Notes under the pieces: generated by a model
The model's database searches: none
The model's input: only the letters and a program-made list of their open reading frames with translations
Told to the model about the DNA's origin: nothing
Made by a program: the position numbers and the translations under genes
DNA from: Isoetes taiwanensis
Lineage: Eukaryota > Streptophyta > Lycopodiopsida > Isoetales > Isoetaceae
Length of the DNA: 64,000 bases
Assembly (NCBI GenBank): GCA_021234155.1
Contig: JAJEKV010000005.1
Span: 8,856,216 to 8,920,215, forward strand
Direction: 5' to 3'
In this document: piece by piece, positions 23,477-35,930 of the stretch
Numbering within the stretch: the stretch's first letter is position 1
How the letters are laid out: the number at the start of each line of letters is the position of its first letter

Positions 23477-24110
23477 GGCGGGTCACTTACTCCCTGGAAG
23501 CTTAAGCGACCACTTATCCGAAGGCGGCAACGTGTCCTGAAGCGCTAGAAGCCCATAAGCCGATGCTACAAACTGAGATGCATCAAGTCCACTATGCGAC
23601 TCTCAAACGCGATTGACTTGAGAAGATAACTGCAATGGAATAGCATTAGCAATTCTGGCCCAAGTCCGTATGTCCCACCGCCGAAGGCCAAATCGTTCCC
23701 TAAAAAACTCCCATGGCGCCAGATGACCCTCCCAATACCAGTCACGGATGGATGTTACCCCTGCAGCAATCCATCAGCGCTGAGTACCTGGGTGTAGGGA
23801 AGAGGCCAAGGGAGATGCAGAATCCAAGGGTACCCAGAGAAAGGGCGATGAGGCTACCATACACCTGCTAGAAAAGAGAACCTTGACCACCTTCCAGGCC
23901 TTCATGAGACCCTAAGAAAAGGCGAAGCATGAGGGAATGGCCGCAAATCCTCAAACAGAGCCCACGGCAACTGAGCCAGAATTGCTGGCTTCCTAAACAC
24001 AATAGAGTGGCGAAGCGACTGTGCCAACAGAGCCAAACCTGGGGATTGTTGCTAATGCAACAACTGCCAGATGAATTTCGACACCAAAACCTTCGTGTGC
24101 AAACGACACA

Positions 24111-24881
24111 TCAAGCATACCTAAACTTCCACCATGCGACCTTCACTGTAGCTCCCTCCTCATTTCCTCCCCAAACAAAATTGCGAATGGTGTCATCCAA
24201 CTCCTTAACCACACTTTCTGGCGCAAGTATGCAGGAGGCTGCGTAAACACGAGTGCCACAGAGCACTGACTTGGCTACTAGAATTCTACCAGCCATGGTA
24301 AGTTTACTTCCCCTCCACCAGTTCAGATGCTGCTTAAGATTCTGTAATGTCTCTGCCCAAATTGCCCTAGCATTAATGTCCAAGCCAAATGGTATGCCTA
24401 ACAGTTTGGCAGCTGTGTGTGGCGGTGTAAGAGCCCAGGGAAACTGACTCAACGACGCAGGAGGAGGTTCCTCCAGTACCCACATGGCCGAGCACTTCGA
24501 CCAGTTAAGCAAGCACCCTGAAGCTAAAGAAAAGGCATCCAAAATATTCTTGGCTGCCTGGAGATTTGACTCATCTGCATGAAAAAAGAGGAATGTATCA
24601 TCCGCAAATTGACTGCAAACCTGTTGTGACCCATCACCCATGCGGAGACCTTGCACCACATTGTCAACAATTGCCACCTGAAAAAGCTGCGAAAGAGCTT
24701 CTGCCACTATAGTGAACAGAAAGGGGGCCAACGGACATCCCTGCCTAATGCCTCGGCCCACAGAGAAGATTGAAGAGGTCTCGCCCTGACACCACACTGT
24801 CGCCCTAGCAGACACGTGCAGCTTCATAACCGTTTCCCTGAAACTAGGTCCACACCCAAAGGCCTGCATCATATCCGCCAA
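24111..24881 (-). pseudogene. LINE reverse transcriptase, C-terminal half
   Basis: A 256-codon open stretch contains motif B (GRGIRQGCPLAPFLFTIV), motif C (QFADDTFLFF), then NILDAFSLASGCLLNWSKC and KLLGIPFGL, which are standard L1 blocks. It ends near IRNFVWGGNEEGATVKVAWW, the start of the post-RT region. It is 5'-truncated at the insertion boundary, so motif A is absent and the piece cannot work. Confidence 0.85.
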
Positions 24882-24890
24882 GAACTAGCC

Positions 24891-25480
24891 TTTTTATTTG
24901 TTCTTTGAGAGAGATGCGTATGTGGTGCAACCAAACACTTTGAAACCTTCAATATTGAGCTTCTTGCCAGATTGAAACAGCCTTAGTGAGGACCTGCTGA
25001 TAGTATGCACAACTTCGACAGCTTTGCCCAGAACCTAACCTCAATACCTTGTAGAGAGAAGCATAGACCTTGCATATTCAAGCATTGTCATGTTCTTTCT
25101 TTCTACTATACCATTTTCTTGGTGTTCGAATGCCATTGCGATCCCATGTTAAATATTTTGATCTAAGAAAAAGGCTGCAAATTTCACTACTCATAAATTC
25201 TCCATCTTGGTCAGTTCTAACAACCTTAACTTTCCTTTCAATAAAATTTTTAACTTGAGCTCTCCATTGTTTAAAATCCCAATGGCAGGAACCTCTCATT
25301 CTCAATCTCCTTTTTCTGCATCTTTTATAGGATCTTTGAAATTCTCCTTAAACCAATCTGCTTTTTCCACTTCCTCCATAAACTTGCTAATATCATCAAA
25401 GTTTCTTGTTTCAAAAACTTCTCTACATTACTTATCTCTTCCTCAGAGCCAAGGAAAGTAGTCAACTGCAGAGAAAATAA
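24891..25480 (-). pseudogene. Ty1/copia integrase fragment
   Basis: Reading from 25305 downward gives WRAQVKNFIERKVKVVRTD followed by GEFMS, the integrase core block that usually reads RTDNGGEF. A degenerate TPRKWYSRKKEHDNA follows, like TPQQNGVAERKNR. Close to the LINE border FKVFGCTTYASLSKN matches the next copia integrase block. Integrase inserts the element's cDNA into host DNA. Stops interrupt the frame and the element is cut off at the LINE/CACTA insertions. No LTR was found. Confidence 0.7.
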
Positions 25481-26133
25481 TGGATTCTCGACTTCCTTAC
25501 CTTTAGGATCTATATTGATAAACAAATAAGCATAACACATTATAATGAAACAACAAACCAGAACACTCCAGCCATTGCAACCTGCAGAACACAAAAAAAG
25601 GTGTTAGATATATGCTATTCATGTAAAGATCAAGCCAAAATTATAAAGTAAAACTCAACATACCTTAAAAAGTCCAGCAATAAAACCCGATCTTTTGTTA
25701 AACAAATTCTGCACTTGCAGATGCAACTTCCAATAGTTCAAGTGACATGGCGGCCAACTAAAATCAAAGACTGCAATCCCTGATTATACATTGTGACTCT
25801 GTAATCCTTAAAAGAAGAAGAAGAAGAAGAAGAAGAGACAGCTTAAAACTTAAAGCCTTAAATCCCTCAACCCTTCTCTAGTGGCGTGACGTTAAAACTA
25901 CTATCTATCTATCTATCTATCCACTAACACATACGGCAACTCAGAATCCACTAATAACGACTCCAACACTTCCAGTCCATCAAGAACAAGCAATGTACCA
26001 CCAAACAAACAATATACCTTTATAGATCCACCAAAACTCTATCCAAACCATGTAAAACCAACACAAAACACGGTTAGAACCAAGAGCAAAAGAAAAGGAA
26101 AAAAGAAGGAAATACTCAAAATCTTCAGACAAG
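25481..26133. other. Intergenic DNA with two microsatellites
   Basis: No gene seen. A GAA run lies at about 25812-25836 and a CTAT run at about 25900-25920. The 25481-25600 part may be further copia sequence, but no motif confirms it. Confidence 0.6.
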
Positions 26134-26265
26134 ATGACATCAATCTCAAGCATTAGCGCCTTTAAATCACTCCTCCAACCCAAATATGGAGCTCCAGAAC
26201 GTCCTAGCGCCACGCCAGAAGCTCCTCAACAAAGCTTCATCGGAAGGAAGCTTGGAATAAAAAAG
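26134..26265 (+). CDS. Possible first exon of an unrecognised gene
   Basis: A 44-codon open stretch starts ATG and reads MTSISSISAFKSLLQPKYGA, rich in Ser, Pro and Ala with few acids, like an organelle-targeting sequence. It stops at a strong donor, AAAAAAG/GTAAG. No downstream exon was found before the rpl29 start at 26860. It could be a truncated gene or an orphan exon. Function unknown. Confidence 0.3.
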
Positions 26266-26859
26266 GTAAGAAAAAAGAAAAAAAGAACCTTCATACCCTT
26301 GGAGAAAAAAAAAGGGGGGGGAAAAAAAAACCTTTATACCCTTGCCCACATGGCAAGGTAATTTTAGGGTGGAAGGCCACATGAGGAAAAGTTCAACACC
26401 TGGCAGTTCCTTGGTGGAAATCTGTAGGTGGCAAACCTCCCCCCATATAGAATTTGCAAGTAAAGATACGTAGGTCTCATTTTGAATGAAAGGAAATCAA
26501 ACCTGCTAAACAACAGCAGTTCAATAGTCACAAAAGCTAATAAAAATCTAAGAATATATAAAGCCAAAAAAAATTGAAATTAATGGCTAAAAAATGGTTG
26601 AAAATATTGTGTAGACTAAATGACCTGCTCTTGACCTGTGAATCTAAAGACTATTCTTAGTCCCCGTATACAACAATTTCGGGAACTCAAAAATATCAAA
26701 ATAAATAAAACACACACCCAGGGTGGGATGGAAATTGTTTTTCTGCATCTATAGTAGTAAAAGATGTCTGTCGCTGCGGACCGCCGATCATTCAATCGGA
26801 CGGCTATCAAATACCGAGGGTATTGGCATTATGAATTGCGGATGAGGAGAAAGTGAGCT

Positions 26860-27813
26860 ATGGCGTCCGCGCTTCTCTCTTCTTCATCTGCAGCCCTACC
26901 TAGCCTTAGTTATGGAAAACGATCTTCTGGACAAATTTCCGGGTCGCTCGCTACGTCTTTTATTCAGGTGCTATTCTCATCCTGTTAATTTTCATCTTCT
27001 CTTGACACAAGGATTTTTGATGAAAGAATGCAACTATTTTTGTTTCATTGAAGCTGCATTTTGTAGCTTGTTGTATACGATGATTTCTATATGGTGAGGC
27101 CGCTACTTGGTAATTTTGTCAGGAGAGGAACGATTGCACCTATTGTTAGCAGTAGACTATACCTTAGGTTAGATTGATTGGACTATGCAAATGACGAAGT
27201 CTGTGTTTTGTTAACGTTGTAGTTGTTTGTGTAATTTCCAAATAATAGCTTCATCTCAATGTCATGTTTTTCCAGAAAGCAAGCAGCACTAGAAGCAGCG
27301 CCCTTTTTCCTAGCATCAAGATTAAAGTGGCTTTGTCTTCCAGAGTTCCCACTTGCAGGCCTTTGAATGTTTGCATGATGGCAAAGAGAGAGCAGCTCAT
27401 GGAAGAAATTAGGAAGTTGAGTACAGAGGAGATAAATGAGAATGTCATTGATTTGAAGGGAGAACTGTTCATGATGCGAGCTAAGAAGGCAACACGTCAA
27501 GGTTTTAAGAAATCTGATTATGTTTGGACACGAAGGAAGGTAGGCATTTCTATTTACCAGAAAGAGAAAGCATTTGTTGTAGGACAACTGGCATCATAGG
27601 ACTAGATTGCCTGATGTATATCCTGTCTTCATATTACAGATTGCACGCATGCTTACTGTGAAACGAGAAAGAGAGATTGAACAGGGTATTAAGCCAAGGG
27701 AGTCAAGAAAGCTTGATAAACTATGGAGGAGAAATGCTCCCATAAGACCACCTCCTTCTTTAGCTGCTATTCTTGCAGAAGAAAGGGCCAAAGAATCTAA
27801 ATCAGAGGGCTGA
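26860..27813 (+). CDS. RPL29: Plastid ribosomal protein uL29c, nuclear gene, three exons
   Basis: Exons 26860-26967, 27276-27539 and 27640-27813 join in phase 0 with GT-AG introns of 308 and 100 bases, giving 181 residues. Residues 1 to about 65 are Ser/Ala/Arg-rich with almost no acids, as in a chloroplast transit peptide. From about residue 72, AKREQLMEEIRKLSTEEINE, then LKGELFMMRAKKATRQ and ARMLTVKREREIEQGI form the uL29 fold. The length is close to plant plastid L29 proteins, with the usual basic C-terminal extension. The protein sits by the nascent-chain exit of the 50S plastid ribosome. The start was chosen as the first ATG giving a transit peptide in frame. No disruption is seen; this is the most credible live host gene here. 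Confidence 0.93.
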
Positions 27814-29707
27814 GAATTTCTTGCTTACTGTCAACAGTGATTTATGTGAAATTTCTGCTACTTACTGATTGTGGCCTAATTAATATGATTTGTAACAAGG
27901 ATATTTTTTCTTAAGCAAGGCTATTATCTTGCGTCTTTGTCGTACAGAAAATGCACAGGAGCCAAGCGCTCAGCTAATATATCTCATGTTAATCAAACAA
28001 TAAGAAAACATTGAATCAACAGAATGTTGAAGACAATGAGTGCAGAATGGAAGATTTGGCTATTGAAGCATATACAAAAGTGTGCAATAAATCTGTCCTC
28101 CTGAACAGGTGATCTTTAGGTTTGTTTATTTGGCATATACAACTTCATAGTGACAGTCCTTGGTCGGAATTTGGTTCAGATGACATTGCAAAAGACTCAT
28201 GAGGCAGCACTGCAAATTGCTTTGTGTGTTTACACTAATGTTGCAGTTGGATTGGGTCCTATAAGGATCAAGTGTGGGAAATCGTTAATATCCATGCTTA
28301 ATATCCATGCGGAAACGAATGATTTGAAATAAACATACTTATTTTATTTCTTTTTTGGCATTTATCTTGTAGGGAGATTCTGGCCCTGGGTTTTTATTTC
28401 GTTTGTTAGTAAGCAAGATATATTTCAAGCTATTTTCCTGGAATAAACAAAGGGTGCCCATAGATGCAGAGCTGAAAGCAGTAACTATGGGAATGAAAAT
28501 TTGACATTCGATCACTTATATAATTAAGTTGTGACTAGTAACATATAGAAATAATAAAGCTTACCAGAAATTAAGGCTTTTTACAGGTGAACAATTTCCA
28601 GCTGGGCTTATGGCAGAATTCCTGCACCTTAGACAAGTCTTATAACTTAAATGGTGAATGCACATTATGTGGTTTTAGAAATGACAAATAAATTTAACTA
28701 CAAAACCTGCAGAAGGTGCTCGTCGAGAATTATTAGAGTGGAATAGAATGTATGATGCAGCAGTATCACGCTACAACTCAAATGCAAACCTTTTTGCTTC
28801 TTCGTATACTGCACTTTGGAGGAACAAAATGAAGCTTTACTCAACAGCTGGAGGGGGCAACGAAAGAAGCTTTTGAATAGCAAGGAAAGTATGATCATAT
28901 AGCAGCAGAAAGGATTGGACATTAGCTGTCTGAGGTTTACTGCTCAAGAGCAGGTGCACTGCTGCAGAAGCCAAGACTTGCACCTGCTATGTGAACAAAC
29001 ATTCTTCTTAAGTTTGCAAATAAGCAAGCACATCTGGGACAAATTGCAATGCGAGCTGGATTTTTCTTGACGGTGGCACAAAAGATGAGTTTGGATTGCA
29101 TATTATGTGTTGGTATTGGTATCCATGTTGCAGTAATAAACTTTAACAACTGCCATTGTTATTTTACAGAAGCTGGTCTAACAGAACCTCGTACAAAGCT
29201 TGAGATAGCGAACAGACTGCAACCTATATGCATTCTGTTATTTTCCTTTCTTGTCAATAATTTATCACAGAATCTGGAAATTTGGAAATTCCCTTCAGGA
29301 CCCTTTTTACCATTCAAAGAAAGCCATAAAGAAAGTAAAACCTTCGAAAGTCTAGCCTAAAAATAGCCATATGCACAATGAAAGTCCAAAATAGAATACG
29401 CATGCAAAAGAAAGTCTAGTTTTGTGTATTGACCATGCACTTGCTACCCTATATTTTACTATATAGTTAAGCTATTCTGCAGACAACTATTATTATTTTT
29501 CCATCTAGAACAGAATAAGATCTTTCCATTCTCAAGTGAAAATGCTAAAGATTTCAAATCTAAGGACGCCAACGGATGTCTCAATACTTGTTAATGCTTT
29601 TCTTTTAGAATATTGTTTGCAGAAACTAGAAAAGGAGAGGCATCTTGCATCACCATTTTGCACGAGACATGCGCATAATGGGGTGAAAGGAAAAAAAAGG
29701 GGTGCAT
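27814..29707. other. Downstream region of rpl29; no further gene supported
   Basis: AT-rich DNA with short frames lacking domains. It includes the rpl29 3' untranslated region just after 27813. No repeats or RNA genes recognised. Confidence 0.5.
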
Positions 29708-29717
29708 TGTTGATTAC

Positions 29718-30133
29718 GGGTGAAAATACGTTCACCCTTGTTTAGTATCCCTTTCGGTGGAATCACCGCAAAAAAGTTCTGTCCAGCAGAATCACCCACC
29801 CAACCTGTGCAGTAAAGTAAGTGGGTTACTGCGCATTTTGGGGACAAAATTTTGTGATCTTGGAACTGATCGAATCTGGAGGCGCTTGAGGAGGTTTTTG
29901 GTTTGCAAGCATTAGCAAGCATCATCCCTCTCATTCTGACCAGCTTGGAAGTCGCGCAAACCAATTTGGAGCTGGATCAGCTGAGCTCTCCCCGCTCAAA
30001 AATCTGAGCAAAAGGTTGGCTAAGGGGAAGGCGCAGACATCGTGACTGTGCAGTTACTGTGCTATTTTTGTGATTCTGCCGAAAAGAATACCTTGTGAAA
30101 GAATCACCAAAACAAGGTAAATGTATTTTCACC
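29718..30133. mobile_element. Mutator-type MITE
   Basis: The ends GGGTGAAAATACGTTCACCC and (inverse of right end) GGTGAAAATACATTTACC form a terminal inverted repeat extending into CTTGTTT. An exact 10-bp duplication TGTTGATTAC flanks the element at 29708-29717 and 30134-30143. Duplications of 9-11 bp point to the Mutator superfamily. 416 bp long, no coding capacity. The exact duplication suggests a fairly young insertion. Confidence 0.85.
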
Positions 30134-30143
30134 TGTTGATTAC

Positions 30144-32390
30144 AGGTTAATGCTAATGGAAGTTCAACTTCAAAATATCCCATGCGTCGTGTAAGCCTAT
30201 ATTTACACCTGCCCTTGGAAAAAAAAAAACTAGCAAAAGGCACACCAGAAGGCTTTAGCAAGTTAAAGACTTGTTAGGTTTTTATGTTCAGGTTTGATGT
30301 CATTAGACTGCTATTGGTGGTTAATCTTTCCCCTTTGGCATACATGTCAAGGAGACTACAATGAAGGAATGCATTCAAGTGAAACTCAGCTTCCGGTGCA
30401 TTGGCATGGATTAACTTTCCATGTTCAAAGGCTAAAGTATGTAAGCAACCAAAATCTCAACAATAGTAATTTTATCTGGTTTCATATTTTGTAGTGGCAT
30501 TTGTTTAAAAAACCACAAAGAGGTCTTTCATCAGATGCATGTCTTAAATCCACAATACATAATGGCATGGACTTGTTTACCTTGAAGCATTGCTTTTGCA
30601 TCTAAGAAATCTCCAGCCACTTACATATTCATAAGTTTGTTTTCTCACAAGTCATCAGATTGAAAGCTGTGGCAAACAACTGGCATGCAGCAACTTTTTT
30701 CCGTTGCTAATGCATGAATTATAAAAATGTTTAGCGTTATGATACAAGTTACTTTATCTGGGATGTCCCTTCCAGCTGCGTTTCTTGAAAGAGATGAAAG
30801 GCTGTTTTGTTTAAATTACATCATGCTCATAAACGCTTCTAAACATGCGATGATTGTTCCAACCACCCGCATTTGGTATACATGTTTACAAGCACAGAAG
30901 CTTGATTTGAACTCAGACAGTCTAGTGAAATGGATGTGTGTCATTTTTCCCTAAGATAGGCTCAACAATAATGTGCATGCATCAATAAGAGGAACAAACA
31001 TGGTTTTATCTAGAGATATCCCTAGAATAATAGTTATGTTGAAGGAGCATCAAAATTGTAACATATATCTGTCTAGAGATGCTTTGATGGATGATAACAA
31101 AAAATGGCTTATGAGGTCGTGTGATGGCCTGCATAGATCTTCTTATAAAGGCCAAAGGCTTAGCCAAAGGAGGTGGTTTCAAGCTGTTAAATGAGTTGCA
31201 TCAATTACTTGAGGAAAATGTAAGGTTAGAATCCTTAGATCCTTTTTCAATCCTTGGTCTGCTTTTTGTTGATAAGTGCTTAGACTTGCAAATCCATAGA
31301 CTCATTGCAGGTTGTGAAACTCATTTGGAATAATGGCTCATTCAAAGCTCTTAAGTTTCAAAAGGAACCAAATGTATGAGGAGATGAACTATCACTTGAT
31401 CCTTGCTTTACCTTGGGTTAGTTGTCTTAGGGTACCACCTATATGAGTGTTTATGGAATCCGATTCTTGAATGTAGACAATATTGGTGCATCTTGGTTTC
31501 AAAAGGGTAAGTTGGATTCTCTTTTAAATCAAGGCAAAAGGGTTAAAGTAACCATTAAACGAGTTCAATCATGGCAAGAGAATTGTGGACATCTCAGCTA
31601 GTTGCTATCTTAAGATTTGGCAACTTTTAGTAATTCAACCTTAACTATAGCACATTCCTACTCAAAAGAGGTTGTATATATAATCTCGACTATGAAACAA
31701 GGGCTGGTAGGAGACTTTTGGTCAACTTTAGCCTAAGCAAAACATATTTGCAAGCTTTTTTGTGGTTGTTTGTACACATTATGTACACTCCCAAACTACA
31801 AAATGCCAAATTATAAGTGAAAATACCATAGTACCCTACAATTAGTATTAACGCTTGGGTTTCTAAAAGCATTCCCATGTTGCTCTAAAAACATTCCCAT
31901 AATACTTTTCCACACTGGACTTTGTTCACTGCATGGTAGTCAATGCACATGCAATAACATCCCATTAGCAAACTTCAATGATGCCAAAACCATTGCGTTG
32001 TAGATACCATATGCTCTACTAGTAATGATGACACTTATATTACTTGAGGCTAAGCATTCCTGAAACACTTCCAGCATATAACCTTTCCAACACGTGCCCA
32101 TGACTTTGTTCAGCATATAGCAGTGAATGCACATTGAATAAGATGCATCCAATTATTAACAAGCATAACTAGAATGACTATCCATATCAAACCACGATGC
32201 AGCAAAAGTCCTTGATACGTTTTTACATACTGTCAGCATCAATTTGACACTAGAATGCAATATATGCACTTTAAGGATTGTAAAAGCAGCATCCAATGTT
32301 TTCAAAAATAAAATGACATCAGACAGGAAACAAACTACTTTTTCCACATTTTGTTTATATGATCCACAGTGGCCCTGATTTCGCTTCTTG
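30144..32390. other. Intergenic DNA, no supported gene
   Basis: Only short frames. A pair around 30973-31333 (IRGTNMVLSRDIPRIIVML and MACIDLLIKAKGLAKGG) looks slightly gene-like but matches no family I know. Local repetition of CATTCCCAT / CCAACACGTGCCCATGACTTTG-like phrases occurs at 31865-32150. Confidence 0.45.
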
Positions 32391-33925
32391 CTTGGCTACA
32401 AGCGTTCTCATCTCGAATGTTAATTTCCTTGCAAGGTTGGCCAGCAAAAGACCCTTGCTCCATCATCATTTAGCAATTACCTTGCTTTGAAATTCTAAAG
32501 GAGAAAACAAGACCTTTTTTAGCTCCAACAGCTCAGCAAAATTCAATAGGTATTCCTATAGTAATGATACTGAGCATTAGAAGCAACACACAAGACAACA
32601 TGTAATTGATATATAATTGATTTTTCCTACCCAAAAGACACGGCCTTCCACTTATTTCGGCTGGTAACTAGACTATCAAACTTCTTTTGAATCTAAAGGA
32701 TCCAATACAGATACATCAACATGGGCGTGGAACCAATTAGCTGCCACAAATTTGCTTATGCTAGAAGCGTTAACTTTCCGAAGTATTGCTATAACCTTCT
32801 TTCTGTTGGATTTATGACCTCAAATGTTCCCCTGAACAACAGTGTTAAAAACTGCTATGTTAAGCTAATCTTATGGATTTCACAATGCTCATCGATGATC
32901 CATCCCCTGAACAACAGTGTTAAAAACTGCTATGTTAAGCTAATCTTATGGATTTCACAATGCTCATCGATGATCCACAACACTACACACCCGCCATACA
33001 AGAGTTCCGGTGCATTACAACAGTCAAGTCTTACACTTGTACTGCCAAGATCATATCGAAGAAGAAATATCCACAGGCTGGCATCTCCATCAGCGCTCCA
33101 TCGTAAGAGAGATAGGTCAAAAAACTACTACAATGGACTAAGAAGATAGATCATTGCAGTACCGCTTATGTTATGAATTAGCTCTTGGAAAACTTGTTGT
33201 TCAACTAATCAGGCCATCCTCCTACAATTGAACAAGGAAACAAGAAGGCCATGCTGAAGTCTTGGCTACAAGCTTTCCCATCTCGGATGTTAATTTCCTT
33301 GCAAGGTTGGCAAGTAAAAGACCCTTGGTCCATCATCATTTAGCAATTACCTTGCTTTGAAATTGTAAAGGAGAAAACAAGACCTTTTTTTAGCTCCAAC
33401 AGCTCAGCAAATTTCAACAGGTATTCCTATAGTAATGATACTGAGCATTAGAAGCAACACACTAGACAACATATAATTGATATATAATTAATTTTTCCTA
33501 CCCAAAAGATACGGTCTTCCACTTATTTCAGCCAGTAACTAGACTATCAAACTTCTTTTGAATCTGAAGGATCCAATACAGATACATAACAACAGTGTTA
33601 AAAACTGCTATGTTAAGCTTTTTCATAATGCTCATCGACGATCCACAACACTACACACTTGCCATACAAGAGTTCCGGTGCATTACAACAGTCAAGTCTC
33701 ACACTTGTACTCCTAAGATCATATCGAAGAAGATAATATCCACAGGCTGGCATCTCCATCAGCGCTCCATCGTGAGAGAGATAGGTCAAAAAACTACCAC
33801 AATGGACTAAGAAGATAGATCTTTGCGGTACCGCTTATGTTATGAATTAGCTCTTGGAAAACTTGTTGTTCAACTAATCAGACCATTCTCCTACTGAACA
33901 AGGAAACAAGAAGGCCATGCTGAAA
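32391..33925. repeat. Large imperfect tandem duplication, period about 870 bp
   Basis: CTTGGCTACAAGC begins at 32391 and at 33261. The copies align through CAAGGTTGG, the TTAGCAATTACCTTGCTTTG block and GTGCATTACAACAGTCAAG to AACAAGAAGGCCATGCTGAA at each end. The second copy lacks about 190 bases present in the first (around 32720-32905). No protein domain is apparent. Confidence 0.85.
32829..32978. repeat. 75-bp tandem duplication inside the first 870-bp unit
   Basis: CCCCTGAACAACAGTGTTAA starts at 32829 and 32904 and the two units are essentially identical up to TCATCGATGATCCA. A period of 75 keeps frame. Absent from the second large unit, so it arose after or was lost from that copy. Confidence 0.85.
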
Positions 33926-34739
33926 CTAAAGATGGTAATTTTTGAATTACTGATAACTTATGGATGACATCCATATGACCTGAGCTATTCCATGAGAAAT
34001 TGCAGTTCTTGCATTACATTAGCTACCTTGAGCATGAGCTAGTTTGTAAATGGACCAATAAGGTTTTGTAAAGGAAATCCTCGATTCTGCTCTAAACTTG
34101 TAACATTTCGAGTTGAATTTGCCTACAAAACCATTCAGCATCATGCTTCAAATAGAGGCTCATGTAGCAAAGATTACACGTGCTTGCTGTGTTCAATTAC
34201 TGAGCTAATAGCTTGACATACGAAAACTCCCTAGCTAACGAGCCCTAAATAAAAACTACAAATGGCAAAGTCTGTACCAACGAGAGGGCAGAAGCTGGAA
34301 GACATGGCGATTTAAATCCAATTATGTATCAGATGATTATTCTGTTTCATAACTATATTCATTTACAGAATTGGAGTTAACTGGACACCCAAATTCAAGC
34401 AAAACCATGATCTGATTCAACAGAATCCAAAACCATGATCTGATGCAGAAACAGGGAATGATCTTTCAAAACTTAAGCGCAAAAGATGCTACAGAAATGA
34501 TTTTGATCGGAATAGTCTTGTTACTTGTCACTGAAATTTTCCAACGACATAAATCAGAAAGGATAAATTCATGAAACAGTTCAGTTTTGAACTTGAGCTT
34601 TTTTATGAGTTCAAATAAAAACACGGTATTTTACCTCCAGGTATATAGAAGGATAACGAAACTACGTGGATAGCCTAAAATTGCAAGAAAGGCTGTAGGC
34701 CTATTGTTTCAGGTAATGAGTCCAACAGTAGCAACCCTG
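33926..34739. other. Intergenic DNA before copia relic
   Basis: No gene seen. A phrase at 34666-34712 (ACGTGGATAGCCTAAAATTGC and onward) is closely matched at 40210-40250, so a short dispersed repeat is present. Confidence 0.5.
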
Positions 34740-35930
34740 AAGCAATCTCTAACAGCAGCTTAGATAGTAAAGGGAGCTAAGGAACCAAGCATCTCTGATG
34801 AAGCCTTGGCAACAAATGAAATGCAAAGGCATGCCCTGTTGAAGTGGTTGCAAAGGGACTGGGGGGCTAGAAATAGCAGGATGAGATACTAGATGACATG
34901 ATTATCCAAGGTAGCAGACAGTGCAAAGGATGCATGAGAACACCTCTCAATGATTTATAAGAAGAAGCACTTCTCTAAGCAGGCAAATCTTTATGCAGTG
35001 ATCTTCACTACCAAACTGGAAAAATCTTCCTCTACAGAGGAGTTTATCTTTAAGATAAAGGCTACAGTGCTTCAGTTGGAGGGAATGGAGAAGAAATAGA
35101 TGACGATCTTCTTGTAGGTGCCTTATTGATTGGTCTGCCAATATACAACAACATGAAGAATCTTTTAGGCTCAGCAGAACATGTGCAGCTTGAGTGGGCT
35201 TGTCAGCAGATCTTAATGGGAGAGGTCAATCAAGTTGGCATCAAGAAGACAAGCAACAAAAGTGGACGAGCCTTGGTTGGGAGGCAGGACGGAGGAGAAA
35301 CTCATAAGTGTTTCAATTGCAGTAGATATGGGCATATGGAAAAGCACTGCCTAGAGCCAGATAAGAGGAAATGCTAACAGAAAGCCCCAAGCAAAGGTGA
35401 GACTAAGAAGAAACTAGAAAGGTCTCAAGAACACAAAGCATCAAAGAAAAGCGATTCTGATTCAGATGGCAGTTCATCAAGTGCATCATTTGTGTTTGTA
35501 GCATGAGCTTTTGTAGCTCGAAGAGAGGAGGAGAATACAAAGGAAACCTTGGTAGGAGGACCACATGAATGAAATAATATATATTCTGTTGTGGCAATTG
35601 ATGCAGCTAACAAAGGGGATCTTGTGTAACTTGCTCTAGCTATTGGTAATCGTTTTGGGAAGAATTGTGTCTTGGATGCACATTATGCTCTCAAAGTGCC
35701 CATGGGTGAACTCTATGTTGCATATTTTAATGAATGGCCAGCTACTGATCCATGGTGCAGCCTCAGAGATCTGCAGGGTTTTAGCTTTCCAGTGGACGTG
35801 GCCCAGGGCACTTGGCTCCTCTACTCAGGAGCAAGTGACCACATGATAGGTCAAAGAGAATTGTTCAAAAACCTTAAGATAGGAAACGCTCAGTGGCAGC
35901 AAAATAAAGGTTGAGAAGAGCAAAGTCCCA
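34740..35930 (+). pseudogene. Ty1/copia gag and protease relic
   Basis: The frame at 35126-35377 includes LEWACQQILMGEVNQVG and a CCHC zinc knuckle CFNCSRYGHMEKHC, typical of copia nucleocapsid. Downstream a second frame at 35672-35914 reads TWLLYSGASDHM, which aligns with the protease active-site block LDSGASxH but with Asp replaced by Tyr. Gag packages element RNA and the protease would process the polyprotein. Integrase and RT are absent. The lost catalytic Asp and frame breaks make it inactive. Confidence 0.75.

Larger units (their letters stand above)
22886..24883 (-). mobile_element. 5'-truncated L1-type LINE
   Basis: On the minus strand the element runs from about 24883 to a poly(A) (T-run at 22890-22899). 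A 7-bp duplication ACTAGCC flanks it (22879-22885, 24884-24890). The truncated ORF2 begins inside the RT. Its insertion separates a CACTA end on one side from copia integrase sequence on the other, giving the order copia, then CACTA, then LINE. Confidence 0.75.

Noticed and set aside
26167-26382. Minus-strand 71-codon hydrophobic frame
   Set aside because: It is the reverse of a purine-rich tract beside the plus-strand exon; no motif and no start context.
30973-31333. Frames suggesting a PPR- or hydrolase-like gene
   Set aside because: No repeat periodicity or catalytic motif could be found, and the frames are in different phases without splice borders.
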